Shown here one piece after another: positions 25,279 to 37,217 of a DNA stretch of 64,000 nucleotides. A program made the position numbers and the translations under genes. Location of the stretch: contig NC_135560.1 of NCBI RefSeq assembly GCF_964340395.1, positions 3,596,498 to 3,660,497 of the forward strand, in the 5' to 3' direction. Source of the DNA: Glandiceps talaboti (lineage: Eukaryota; Hemichordata; Enteropneusta; Spengelidae). Each line of letters begins with the position of its first letter. Within the stretch, counting starts at the first letter, position 1. Below the pieces are notes generated by a model. That model ran no database searches. It was not told the DNA's origin and was given only the letters and a program-made list of their open reading frames with translations.

Positions 25279-26340
25279 TTCATCTTAAAATAACAGTAGC
25301 AACAAAAACTACAACATCGACAAAATAATATACCAGGAACTGACAACAAATCACTTATATTCCTGTGTTTATTTGTCAAGTTCGATGCCAATAGAGGTAC
25401 ACGAATGACATCGCGATGGCATCGTGAAAATAATGTTAAGTTTGTAAGGCCTCCCTTATATTGAATCCCATGCCATATCATTATTTGAACACGAGATAAA
25501 TTCATAATCACAGCATGATCCATGTTTTGCTACTGTGACCTGAAGCTCTTTATGACAAATGTAAGTAATTTATATTAATTCTGACGGATTAAAGCTCAAA
25601 TAACGGTTGATGAATGTTTAGACATTGTCATTTAGTCAAAAAACTTCAGGCAATGACAAATCGCTCATCAATCGTGACTAGTTGACCTGGGGTATATTCC
25701 ATTTCCAGATTAGGCCTAATGCATGACGGTATCTCGGACACACTGTTTCATGATTATAACAATTATCGTCAAAACCATTTTGTTGGGATATATGATAATT
25801 AGCGTGCATAAAGTATGTGCTTTGACTGCAAACAGAGCAAAAAAGCAATATTATGAAATCAAAACTGGATTAGACAAAGAATATTAACATTTATATTGTA
25901 TTTGTTTCAGAATTGTGAAATTTAACTAACTACATACAATACACAACGAGCATAAGTCAATAAGATAAATATATCTGGCATGCGAAGACATCCTCTTTTG
26001 ACATAATACCCATGCAACATTTAAACACAGAGGAGATCACTTCAGTCATCGTCGTGATTGCCAGACTTGAATAGACAAAACGTATAACCACACAGACAGT
26101 GAACTGGGATGACCGTGACTAAAACGTCTTAAAGGACAAATCGTCTCTATAATTGATGTCTATCACATGTTGAGATGGTATTTAATGGTATTTGTAACTC
26201 AAGACAAATGTTAGACAGATTACTTTAATGTTCTTGTTTGTCTTTCGATTGTAATGAAGTAGCTATGATTCATTCCTTGTTTCAGGCAATACTTTTCTAG
26301 AGGTCGTTACCCTTAATATTATCTTTTTTATGTAATTCAG
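25279..26340. other. Unassigned sequence
   Basis: No gene or repeat recognised. The last bases before 26341 (ATTATCTTTTTTATGTAATT then CAG) look like a splice acceptor. Confidence 0.35.
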
Positions 26341-26354
26341 TATTCTAATTGCCT

Positions 26355-26513
26355 ATGCTCAATGTCATTGGCTTCTTCCTCCTCGTTATGGTTGCCTTTG
26401 TCCTTGACATTTTAGTTAGAAAACTCAGATCAAAATGGCAAGTGGTATGTAAGAGAACACTGACGTTTCTCCCAGCTGATCATGTGCAGCGGCAAACTAT
26501 CCGATGCCACATG
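26355..26513 (+). CDS. Possible first coding exon with N-terminal hydrophobic segment, unidentified
   Basis: I do not recognise a family. An ATG at 26355 opens a frame beginning MLNVIGFFLLVMVAFVLDIL and then a basic run VRKLRSKW, which looks like a signal anchor with positive residues on the cytosolic side. A pyrimidine-rich acceptor-like site lies just upstream (ATTCAG ending at 26340), and two donor-like sites follow: GTATGT at 26445 and GTGAGT at 26514. An in-frame TAA at 26346 means an exon starting at 26341 could only be a first coding exon behind a 5' UTR intron. The open frame runs on to 26711 if no donor is used. No partner exon was found nearby. Chance occurrence remains likely; treat as a candidate only. 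Confidence 0.22.
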
Positions 26514-26749
26514 GTGAGTAAACGATGGTCACTTTTCGTTGCGTCTTCAAAGATAACTTTCTCAGCGAGTAAAAAACACTATGAAGAATTTTACTTCATT
26601 TTGGTAATAACAACTATAGACTTTCTCCTACATTGTTTTAATATAGTAACCATTTACACAAAGATATGGCAGTTAAGCTTATTCATGACAACTATAAAGA
26701 TATCGATGTGATCAAATGTTTCCATATGGAGAAGAGTCTATCAAGTTAA

Positions 26750-27013
26750 AGGGGCACAAGCCGAGTTTATATGTTTCGGGGATGGAATTTTATCTGCATA
26801 TAAAAATATACTCACAGTATTCTACTTACTGATGCATACTTTGCCATCACTTGCAATTAACTGAACTCAACATGGTATTAGAATATAACTTACAAACTAT
26901 ACAATGACGTCATGTATTATACGTATCGAAAATGTACAGGAACTCCCTACTATGTAATCAACCGTTGTAACAATACCAGAGTAAAAAAACTGATAAACTC
27001 AGCTTGTGCCACT
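26750..27013. mobile_element. TTAA-flanked MITE, 264 bp
   Basis: Left end AGGGGCACAAGCCGAGTTTA, right end the inverse of AGTGGCACAAGCTGAGTTTA. TTAA lies directly outside both (26746-26749 and 27014-27017). TTAA duplication is the mark of piggyBac- and Kolobok-type transposition. It has no coding capacity. Confidence 0.85.
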
Positions 27014-27017
27014 TTAA

Positions 27018-28439
27018 TACTCAAAGTGGCTTGAAAATGTTACTTGTTCTCTCTCGGGTTTTTATCAACCGTGAGTGTGCTTAATCTCTGTGTTACTATT
27101 TGGCAACGATGCCTTATTGACTGCGATTTCTGCTCCAATTCGAAATTCTGATAATCCGTAAAACTCGAATTAATACAAGTACCGAGATGGCAAAGGCAAT
27201 TTGACTTTCGTGAATTCATGTATTACATACACGTTCCAATCCCATGGGTACAACGTAGACTTTATACTCCCGAAATTCACACTGTAGACTAAATGGGGGT
27301 TGTGTGAAATTTTAAGTATTAGTAGAGTTATATTCGCCCGACTAGTTTTTTGTTTTGCTGTTAATGCTGCCTTTCAAATGGTACTCACATACATTGATTT
27401 GACAGTCTGTGACAGGGTGTAGCCGGACTACGCCATTTTGGGCGTTCTTTAATTGAGGTGCACGAACAATAGCGAATCTATTGAAGGTCAGTGTCCTTTC
27501 TTCAATGTTTGCGAGATAGACACAACTTTAACAAATGTGCCGAATTAACATTTTCGAAGGTTGATCGCTATTGCTTAAAACAGGATAACAACATCCGTTA
27601 ACCGAATTAAATATTCATTGTATCAAATTGTAATATTAAAGAATAATTCCATATAGAGTTTTCGTTTGAGTTGGCTTCGCTATCCCCAGGACACAATGTC
27701 CAAAAAGGGCCATGTAATTTCAAATTGCTCGAGCAAACTAGCTGTATGAGAGTTGAGTTGAGCGTTTATTTAATTTAACTGAACGTAAATACAGGGTCCA
27801 TGCAAGAATTGACATGAAATTGTTCTACATTGTATTGAAAGTATTTTAGGTACTTGACTTTTCTGCTGATTTAATATCTTAAGTGCAACTAAAGAATTTC
27901 AGTAAACCCTTTTCCCAATCAGACTTTGTGAAAAGCATTAGTATAGCTTACTAAGTGGGCATTGCTCGTAGTGCCGTGTGGCCATTCTTTCTGAATCAGT
28001 ATCATAGATAAGAAAAGATATATCCGCTTGACCAGTAATTGTGTGATTCGTTGTTGTTAATGATGGCCCTCGAATGTTCATCATTTGCATCGATTTGAAT
28101 TTACATGACTCAGACTATCGTATTTAGAATTGTTTGACTATTTTGTCAGTCTTGGCTGAAAGGTCTATAGTTATAGCCTGGCACGAAAGCTCCCGATTAC
28201 GCAAAACAGGCAAAATAAAATGACGTCATTACTTTATGATCTGTTGATGATCAGCAATGTGACATCATATAATCCTATGATGGCATCCTTTATGTACGGC
28301 TATTATTTTAGAATCTTAAGTTAGTGAATATCCAGCATTAACTCACTGAAAAGGGGGAAGTGGTTAGCAAGAATTCTGTTTCGACGTTCAGGGTCTTGCA
28401 CATAATCCTGAGCTAGTAGGATTACTCGAATGTGATTTT
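27018..28439. other. Unassigned sequence
   Basis: No gene or tandem repeat recognised. Confidence 0.35.
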
Positions 28440-28557
28440 GGCAAAGCGGCATTATAATTATATAGTAAACTATAGTATTGGCAAAGCGGCATTATAATTA
28501 TATAGTAAACTATAGTATTGGCAAAGCGGCATTATAATTATATAGTAAACTATAGTA
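28440..28557. repeat. Minisatellite, 40-bp unit, 3 copies
   Basis: GGCAAAGCGGCATTATAATT followed by ATATAGTAAACTATAGTATT occurs at 28440, 28480 and 28520 with no differences seen until the last bases. ATAGTAAACTAT is itself nearly palindromic. Confidence 0.96.
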
Positions 28558-29390
28558 AAGTACATCATTGCACAAATGTTCTCGATAGACTGTCAACAAT
28601 GGCTGTGCATCTAAACAATGCTGTCGTATCCCCAAACAAACAATGGTTCGAGAATTTGAACCTACAAATTAATTCAACACATAGGCTCTTTTCAAGTTGT
28701 GTCGGGTTCAGCTTCAGATTTGTGCAAATTCTTCTTTGTTTGTAAGATATAAATATAATTGGACGAACACTTTTCAAAGACATCCCCAGACATGAATATA
28801 TCAATCAAGGAAAACAGTTGTGTATTTTACCTTTTAATGCCATTAGCCAATAGCGCAAACGACCAGAGTATGTATTCCATATTGTTTGTTCAACTTGACT
28901 TGTGCATTGCTGAACATGTTATCTCTCTATATAAAATCGTGAAATGTTGCGCCCTCGTACAGCGCTAGCAGTCGAATACGTGACCTCACGGAATCCTGAT
29001 AGTGGTATCAGCTACTCAATAAATCGAGACATTTAATTCACAACATACAGATAAAAAAATAATTTCCCCTTCTTTGTTTTGTACAGCAGTATTTTAATAA
29101 TATATGAATCGACATATACACAGGTCAACACCTTGGAATGCCATTAATTTTAAAGGTAATCCGATCTGTAGTATTGTTGTGCGATGTATTACTGCCATGT
29201 CGGTTTATTCTCAATCATTCCATAGCAGCACGTGTGATATTAATTAGCCATGCATATATTTTTATCATATATTCACTGACACGAAGTATGCATCATGCAT
29301 TATTGAATACACCGGCATTACAATGTTATCTACAGACAGCTCGTAAATTCATTTCAAAGTCTTCAAAGTGTCCTTTTACGTAAATTGAAC
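28558..29390. other. Unassigned sequence
   Basis: Several short open frames on both strands, none with recognisable features. Confidence 0.35.
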
Positions 29391-29490
29391 ACTCACACAC
29401 ACACACACACATGCACACACACACCCTACACACTCAAAGACACACACACACACACACCCGCACACACCCTACACACATCCTACACATACA
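29391..29490. repeat. (CA)n-rich microsatellite
   Basis: Interrupted CA runs with ACACCCTACA interruptions repeated. Confidence 0.9.
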
Positions 29491-30364
29491 AAGTCTGTCA
29501 CATATATCATTTTCCTGTTCACTTGTACATGCACTACAGTTTGTTATGACTCTAGTCTTCTGTTCACCTGAACAAAGGGTTTGCATTCTCAATACCTAGA
29601 CATTTATTATTTACAATCCATCTGGGCAGGATGGATGTATGATAAAATAGAAATAGTAGTCACTGTTTTTATTAATAGATTTATCAAACATCCATGATTT
29701 CGAAGACGAAATCTTTTTTGAAGTCTGGATCAACACCTGCAGGCATAGATTCTTATCACTGTTCTCAAAATACACCACTAACAAAGCACATATCAACGTT
29801 TCTTTCAGTTATCCAGATATGCCAATACCGAAGACATGAGATCGAGAGAATAATAACATTCTTGTGTCTATTCATTATTCGATCATCTTTGTAACTGCTT
29901 GCCGTGAATGTATTATTTGAATCGAGTTTTTTCTTATGATTGTCGGAAAGTTAGATCCATCAGACGAGTGTAATATTGAACTAAGTATAATTTAAACCAC
30001 ACCAAATGTTGTATTCATTATAATCACCAATGTATTACTTCAACCATGTCCAGTTTCATATTCAGTGTAATTAAAATATTATTAGGCAATATATTCCTTC
30101 ATTCAGTCAAAGAAAATACGACTTACATAAGAGTCCTTACCACTATGAGCCGCTAGACGAGTTGTAACAAACCCTCAGGTCACGAATATTTTCCGGTAAT
30201 AATTTTACCGCCTCAAATACAATATTTAACTTGGGAATGAAGTCGTTTGACTCATTTCAAGCACCGTGGAACCAGTGATGTAGACTGGATATGTCGTGAT
30301 GTAGAATGACCAGGTTATATAATCTATATTCTATTATTTAAGTCAATATCTCGGCTTGATCATC
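29491..30364. other. Unassigned sequence with a diverged minisatellite unit
   Basis: Around 30015-30075 a phrase TATAATCACCAATGTATTAC and TTCAACCATGTCCAGT resembles the 49-bp unit that follows and may be an old outlying copy. Confidence 0.4.
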
Positions 30365-30655
30365 GTATAATGACCGATATATAACCTCAACCATGCCAAG
30401 TGGCATATATTCAGTATAATGATCGGTGTATAACCCCAACCATGCCTAGTGTAATATATTCAGTATAATGATCGGTGTATAACCTCAACCATGCCTAGTG
30501 TAATATATTCAGTATAATGATCGGTGTATAACCCCAACCATACCTAGCGTTATATATTTAGTATAATGACCGATGTACAACCTCAACCATGCCTAGTGTA
30601 ATATATTTAGTATAATGACCGACGTATCACCTCAACCACTCCTAGCATCATATTG
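30365..30655. repeat. Minisatellite, 49-bp unit, about 6 copies
   Basis: GTATAATGATCGGTGTATAA recurs at 30414, 30463, 30512, 30561 and 30610, each followed by a CAACCATGCCTAGTGTAATA-like half. Outer units are more diverged than central ones. Confidence 0.95.
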
Positions 30656-31706
30656 AATTAAACTGCCATCCTCAAGGTTTCTGTCACCGTGCCCAGAGAT
30701 AAATTGATGCTTCATAGCATATCAAATCCTGACTTACTCTAAATGATTTTCGATATTGTGTAGAAAAATATATAGCATTGCTCTTCAGACATATACATCT
30801 GTATAATACTCAGCAGTGCTTAATGGCGGTGAAATGGTGCTAGAAAGGCTATGGCATCATTCATCCTTGAAATGCGTTTTAAAGCTGCCAACATAAACAC
30901 AATATAATAAACACAATATAAAAATCTAAAGGAATCGCGCTGTCTTGAACATGTTTATTCATATAATTTTCCGAAGCAAGTATGAACGAAGGTTATATTA
31001 TCACCATTTTAAAAATGGTTTGTATGTTTGTTTGTTTGTCTGTTTGCTAGAATATAGGAATGATATATATTTACAGTGTAGACCACCTTTTATATAAAAT
31101 CTTGATCATTATAATACATCACATAAAGTAAAGTTGTTTTTTGGGAATATATTTTGATTCAAACATGAAAACCTAATTTGATGAATTCGCTGTTATAAAG
31201 ACATTTGCATATTACCATATTACCATATCATTAACAAATAATACATTATATTTAGGAATCTTTTATCACATACATGTATGTAATAAAAAATAAGTTCTGT
31301 TAATAAATTAAAAAAAAAATGTATAGTAAACCAATTGTTTGCAATGGGACGATACCAACGTTAAGACAATATTAGTCGTAAACACGTTAAACGGCAATTT
31401 GTTCACTTTTGTAGCTACATCTTTAATTAATAAGATTTAGTATTGCATAAGAATAGCGCCACCAGTGCCGGGACAATCAAGCAAATCTAGCAGTTATATT
31501 GTCCGATAGATATAGGTAGTGATCTTATCATATGTATCATGTACAACTAACAGTCATACTCAATTGTACTGGAAGGCATCGGCAAATTAGCAATGCCTCG
31601 AGTGATTGCAGTTAGAGACCGATATATTGGTAAGGTGTTAACAGAATACTAATGTGCTTGCACTTTCATAAGATCTTATATCAGTAGAAGAGGGCATATG
31701 TTAATT
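30656..31706. other. Unassigned sequence
   Basis: A small TTTG run near 31024-31044. No gene. Confidence 0.35.
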
Positions 31707-31958
31707 TAAGGGAGCCTTCAGTAATTACAAGGGGGAGGGCTTGGTGAATTAGGGGAGGGGGTCACTTTTTACAAATCGCTGCTCGAGGGAGGGCCATATT
31801 TAAGAAAATCGGATTGCGGAGAGTCACATTTTACTTTGACTTACTGTATTGTCTAACTTAGCATTATTTTGTGATTTTGGCATCCCATCACTACTACCGG
31901 CTGATCGTGTTACTTTGATCGGGCCTTGTGTTATTTTGAATCGGTCTTATCTTTTACA

Positions 31959-32026
31959 TACATACATACACACATACATACATACATACATACATACATA
32001 CCAACCTACCTACATACATACCTGTA

Positions 32027-32087
<61 letters not shown>

Positions 32088-32142
32088 GCCTGCCTGCCTG
32101 CCTGCCTACCTACCTACCTACACACACACACACACACACACG
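31959..32142. repeat. Compound microsatellite ACAT-CTGT-CTGC-CTAC-CA
   Basis: A chain of tetranucleotide blocks, each one step from the previous. Frames across it are repeat translations. Confidence 0.96.
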
Positions 32143-32165
32143 CATACACTCATTTGTCATGATGT

Positions 32166-32575
32166 ACTTAATAATAATAATAATAATAATAATTTATTTA
32201 TAAAGCGTCAGTATCCACAAAAAATGTGATCAAAGACGCTGTAAGCAATTTATACAATACAAATAACAGTTAAAAAGCAGTTTTAAAAAGTAAAGTTTTA
32301 ACATTGGATTTAAAAGCAGATAAGTTAGGTGACTGACGGAAGTTGAGTGGGAGATTATTCCAGAGAGTGGGAGCAGCAACACTAAAAGCACGATCACCAT
32401 ATGTCTTTGTATGTGATCGAATGGGGCAGAGTTTGAACTGATCAGCTGACCTTAAATTACGACGTGGAACGTATAGTTCTATCATGTCAGAAAGATAAAT
32501 TGGTCCAAGCCTATGAATGGATTTAAAAATAGAGAACTTCAATGCAGAAAGCCTGGCAATCAATTCAGGAATACA
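32166..32575 (-). mobile_element. CR1-like LINE 3' end
   Basis: The minus-strand frame 32563-32270 encodes LYVPRRNLRSADQF, SHTKTYGDRAFSVAAPTLWN, then NNLPLNFRQ and FKSNVKTLLF. This is the standard C-terminal signature of CR1/L2-group LINEs (Y.PpR.LRS, yGdRaFs.aAP.LWN.LP, FK..LKT.LF). Its 3' side ends in a TTA repeat tail (AATAATAAT on the plus strand, 32171-32193), as is usual for the group. It is 5'-truncated near 32575. It lies inside the MITE-like element and points against the next LINE tail. Confidence 0.85.
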
Positions 32576-32801
32576 TGCACGTTATATAAATGACTGCTTC
32601 ACAAATTACAAATTTAGTAATTAAGCTGAAATTAATAGTCACTGCCCTATGTTAACACTGGGCCCTAGGTACACACTTAGTGACCACTGAAATATTAATA
32701 TTATATTAATTCTTGATTGACACTGTGCTTTGAATTGTTAAATAGCTATAGATATGGTGCGTTAAACATGTTTCAATTTTACTATAGCATCATTGTAACC
32801 A

Positions 32802-33325
32802 ATGATGTCATGTGTAGTTCCAAGAGTCAGTGGTATGGGTAAGAGTTCATTCGCTTACACAGGCATTGGTCTTTGGAATAGTCTCCCACTCTCAGTGAAA
32901 CAATCTCATACAAAACATAGTTTTAAAAACCATGTCAAATCTTTTTTATGGAACAAATTAGAGGTTAAAGAACATAGTGTTTTGTAACTTTTTAGTCCTT
33001 CCTTTTAAATTGAGGGTGTAGTCTGTGTATTTTATAATTTTTTGTGCTCTGTCATCTGTATTTCATTAAATTTTTTTATATTTTGTTTGTTTGTTTGTTT
33101 GTTTGTTTGTTTGTTTGTTTGTTTGTTTGTTTGTTTGTTTGTTTGTTGTTGTTGTATCATTGTTGCCATGACGTTTTGAATACCCCTATGAGGACTACAT
33201 TGGAAATAAGTGTTTTTAAAAATACTTTTATATGTGTTATCCTCGGTGATTTTTTATCCTTGTATTTTAATAATGTACTTGTATAAATATTTACCCAAAT
33301 AAAATCATATCATCATATCAATGGG
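32802..33325 (+). mobile_element. LINE 3' end with internal TTTG microsatellite
   Basis: The frame to 32987 reads VPRVSGMGKSSFAYTGIGLW then NSLPLSVKQ and FKNHVKSFLW, again a LINE C-terminal signature (SFay.g..lWNsLP, FK..vK..L) but clearly a different family from the neighbour. The 3' UTR contains a run of about 16 TTTG units (33082-33147), ATGAGGACTACATTGGAAAT, and ends with AAATAAAATCATATCATCAT. The start of the fragment is uncertain. Confidence 0.7.
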
Positions 33326-33797
33326 TAATGAACAGCCCAACGCTGAAAGTATGGCTCTATGCATACATGTTCCTGGTAGGTGCACATGTAGTTAATACTC
33401 ACAAATTATTATTTTGATTATTGACACTGCACTGCACTGTGAATTATGGATATGAGGTGCTCAAAATATGTTAACATGTCACTTTTAACGAACAGCCCAT
33501 GTTGCCTTAAGCGATGGTTTACGGTTAGATTTAGGGTTGGGTATCATACTAGCAAACCATATCATCAAATTAGCATTCGGATTAATTCCTTTCAACCATT
33601 CATTCTGGGCCTTGTGTCCTCTGCCGTGTCTAACAGCAATTATATCATGTTTTTGAAATATTATAACAGGGGGATTTAGAGAAAGGAAATTGACAGAGGG
33701 TTACCTTTTAGCACAACGGAATCTGGGAGGGTCATATTTTACGCAACAGACTGGGCCTGACTTTCCCATCCCCTTGTAATTACTGAAGTTTCCCTAA

Positions 33798-35422
33798 GAG
33801 CTTCTTTACAAACAGATGTTGAGATCTTTTAGTGTTGTTTAAGATATTATATTATTCATATGTTGTCTAACTATTAAAATAAATCACATACATAACATAT
33901 TTGTTAAAGAAAATAACAATTAATTTGTCGGAATATTTGTGGTGAAAATACACGTGAAGGTAACCAATATGCCTGAAACTCAACGTTTTGTTAAATATTG
34001 AAATACTTGAATGAAGGTTTCTGCTATTAAAGAATATAATTATACAACATGCAGCAGCAGTAATAATATATATGTATACTAGTATATCCTACTTTACGTG
34101 CTTTTCCACCTGATTTCTGTAAGCAAGCTAACAATATAGTACCGTATGAGTAAGAGTGGTGAACCATGAATACACACACACACACACTCATATCATTCAA
34201 TTACATATCGTATAAATGGGAGAGCATGTTACCTACTAAGCATTATTTTCCATTTCAACACTAATGCTATTTCTTTGAGCGAGCGATAGTCGTCAACAGT
34301 GCCATGAATAGGTCCTTTACATTACTCATTTGCTATTTTCACAATTTGATTTTTCAGTTATGCCCCCGAGGTATGATTTCTGTCGTTCGTGTATATTCGT
34401 ATTGTTTGCACGTCTTGTGTCCAATGGTATATCAGAATGAATAGCTAGTAATTCAATACGTGCTTAAATGTTATTGAAGTAAGATCAAGAGTCGAAGTAA
34501 AGATTGAGTATGGTAGAATATTCACGTTCAAAAGTAAAGATTTTAGGAAAGTTGACTTTGGGGCATCGTCTTTACGTCTTAAGGTATACATACATGTCAG
34601 AGTACTTTCCATATGTATGTCACTCCCAAGGTGTGTTGTACTTTTTGCTGAGCGTTCGAAATATCGCGTGTGCTATATCAGTAATAAATAAATGTCATTA
34701 ACAGACATGCTGACAGTTCGACCCAAGATGCATTGCACGTATGCCATGTATTCTGTACGCCTAGTGGGTGGGGGATTCGCCCACACTACTCAGGGGAATG
34801 GTTGCCACCTGACCATGGGTTTACCAGTAAACCCCTTCTTTGTTATTGATGGCGTTTAGTCTCTGTTCTGTATAATCCTCAACATTAAAGAGGTCATCAT
34901 TTGTTTCCATCAATTTAAGATGAAAATTGTATTTCAGTGTAATAAAGACAAAACAAACCCAAGCGTCACAACATAATCGACATCATCTCACTTAGTGCGT
35001 CTCAGAATCTGAAAATCGACCATTACCCTTCGCCAGAAAGCGCTGAACAATTGACTGATTGATTCATGAAAGAATATTCTATAGGCAATATCCACATGTC
35101 AACCATTGATATCATATTACAACCGCTGCATATACACTTGAATGGAGAGGAAAGACAACTAATCCTTATATGTGCACAAATATATTTCCCTATCATCAGC
35201 TTAACATTCTAGTGAACGCATCGTCAACTTTGGTTCATGTGTCTTGAATAATGATGTTCAGCACCGATTCATAAACCATGCGTATCTTCTACTTTTTTGA
35301 TGTTACATGACTATACTTGTAGACACACCACCTGTTCATTTCTTGCCTCCAATGATGCCTAACCAGCGACAGCAGCGAAGTTCATATTGTGTAATTGGAA
35401 CAAAGAATATTGTATCCATTTC
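33798..35422. other. Unassigned sequence
   Basis: No gene or tandem repeat recognised. Confidence 0.35.
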
Positions 35423-36070
35423 GGGATCCTTCAGAAATTACATCGGGGATGGGGTGGTGGATGGGGGTACGGTAGGGTGGATAATCAAGCTGGAGCTGTC
35501 GAGTAATCTGTTACTCTCCCCAATTCCATTTTCTAAAAAAATTGGATCTGCATGCATTTCCTTTCTCCAAAACACGATCCTTCTCCTCTTCAAATGGGTT
35601 AAAATGTTGTCAGACATGAACGGTAAGGATTCGCTGGGTCTAATGTCTAATTGGTAGAACTCAATCATCAGACACGCGTGCACACTACTGATATTATCAG
35701 AGCCAAGGTTAGCATCCCCACCACATCATCGTCCACATCTTATCACACCTTTCCGTCCTCATTGGTGTGAGGCCCACTCATCTCCTCACATCACAACTAA
35801 CAATTGATTCATTACATGATTGTCAGCAGCGATTTGACTGATATGTTCTGATATCATGATACAACAGTGGCAGTAGTGGGATGTGGCAGCGATGACGGCG
35901 GTGGGATGCTAACATCACACATATTTATGCACCTTAGATAATACAGCGAGTCAAAGTAAAGTGTGACCCTCTCCTTATTCCTTTTGCTAAAAAATATACT
36001 CCCAAACCAACTTTTAAAATGTGACCCCTAATTTCCCCGGCCCTCCCCCTTGTAATTACTAAACGTTACA
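35423..36070. mobile_element. Harbinger-like MITE family, second copy (about 650 bp)
   Basis: The left end GGGATCCTTCAGAAATTACA matches GGGAGCCTTCAGTAATTACA at 31710. The right end CCCTCCCCCTTGTAATTACT is the inverse of the other terminus, preceded by GTGACCCCTAATTTCC, a phrase shared with the copy at 60260. CTCATCTCCTCACATCACAA near 35777 also has a counterpart at 60662. Terminal bases are decayed on the right and no clear 3-bp duplication is visible. Confidence 0.7.
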
Positions 36071-36862
36071 TTTTTGTGGTTTTGATACATAAAATTATTG
36101 AAAACACTGCCTAAATCGCTCTCTATATATCCCTGCTAAACCTAAGGTATTGTTTCAAGTAGCAATACTTGGCAAATGTTTAATCTTGAGAAGAATAAAT
36201 TCAATTAGGATAGCGTGGGTTTAGATATACTAGTACACTTGCTGAACGGCCGTCAGGGAATTGATTATAAAGGTGATTCGTATATCACACCCTTTAACGT
36301 AGATGCCATATGACAACTTGTGGCACATACACATATGTTTGGCGTCATGGAACGGTAACGGAAATCTCCACCGACTCTACATGACCATTGCAACGTTACT
36401 GTAGGGTTACGAAAGACATCACATTACAGTGAATAGTGGTAAGAACACATTGTACAATATATATTGTTGGCACTGATGTCTGTTTAAATAACATCAACAT
36501 TCAGTCACATAGAAGTAAAGTATTTATTTATGTGTGTGTGTGTGTGTATGTGTGGGGGGGGGGGAATTGTGTCTTCTACGAAGACTTGTTGTAGGTACTT
36601 TCGCGTTATTTATCGGGGTTCATGTGGATGAAGGGTTGCAGATTTTATCGCAAATGTAATAATAATAATACTAATATAATAGATGGTTTATTAAAACAGT
36701 TTTGTGACCACATGCTAAAATGGTCAAATTATTTGAGTCTACATGTGAGTTAAAATAAGATTAGAAAAGGTGTTCGCTCAAGAGTAAAAAAAACACTGGT
36801 CAAAAAACTTCAATTAAAAAACTAATAAAAATCTGAAAACGGAGAACAAGGTAAAAGCTTAG

Positions 36863-36894
<32 letters not shown>

Positions 36895-36998
36895 ACCCAA
36901 ACAAAAAACAAACAGTTCATTTAGCCAACCTAATACTTTAGACAACAGGACTGTTTTCTTTTCGTTTGGTCATACACTTGAAAGTGACGTTTCCATTA
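36071..36998. other. Unassigned sequence with short microsatellites
   Basis: A TG run followed by nine to ten G (about 36531-36564) and a CA run (36864-36888). The 3' UTR of the host LINE below probably enters from the right, but its end was not found. Confidence 0.4.
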
Positions 36999-37217
36999 TT
37001 ACGTGTATGATACTATGTGTTGATCTGAGAATGGCATCAGTTGGTGGAGTCTGTGATCATCCTTAAGTACAGAGGATGCAAACGCTTTACAAATATGCTT
37101 ACGTCTATTCTCAAGGGTTTCGATGTTAAGTAACTGCAGAGCCTGACAGTAGGATTGAAATGGGTATATTATACGGAGTGCCCTCTTTTGGACACTCTCC
37201 AATGCTGCTCTGAGTTT
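36999..37217 (-). mobile_element. Host LINE, 3' coding fragment (downstream of the nested insertion)
   Basis: The minus frame reads LESVQKRALRIIYPFQSY and ends after HRLHQLMPF, the usual C-terminal signature (vQkRALriI) of CR1/Jockey-superfamily LINEs. It is the continuation of the fragment at 39601-40170. The two were one frame before another LINE landed between them; the join is in frame across one copy of the 15-bp target repeat. The stop is at 36999. Confidence 0.85.

Larger units (their letters stand above)
31710..33794. mobile_element. Harbinger-like MITE family, copy interrupted by LINE tails
   Basis: The left end GGGAGCCTTCAGTAATTAC continues AAGGGGGAGGG. The right end, read inverted, is GGGAAACTTCAGTAATTAC continuing AAGGGGATGGG. 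TAA flanks both (31707-31709 and 33795-33797), fitting the 3-bp duplication of PIF/Harbinger elements. GGTCA(C/T)ATTTTA-like phrases lie inside both ends. Other copies at 35423 and 60260 are about 550-650 bp. Here the interior is expanded to 2.1 kb by a microsatellite and two LINE 3' fragments. Two neighbouring solo ends are an alternative. Confidence 0.65.

Noticed and set aside
35307-35683. Overlapping open frames on both strands
   Set aside because: They run over the left end of a MITE copy starting at 35423 and show no coding features.
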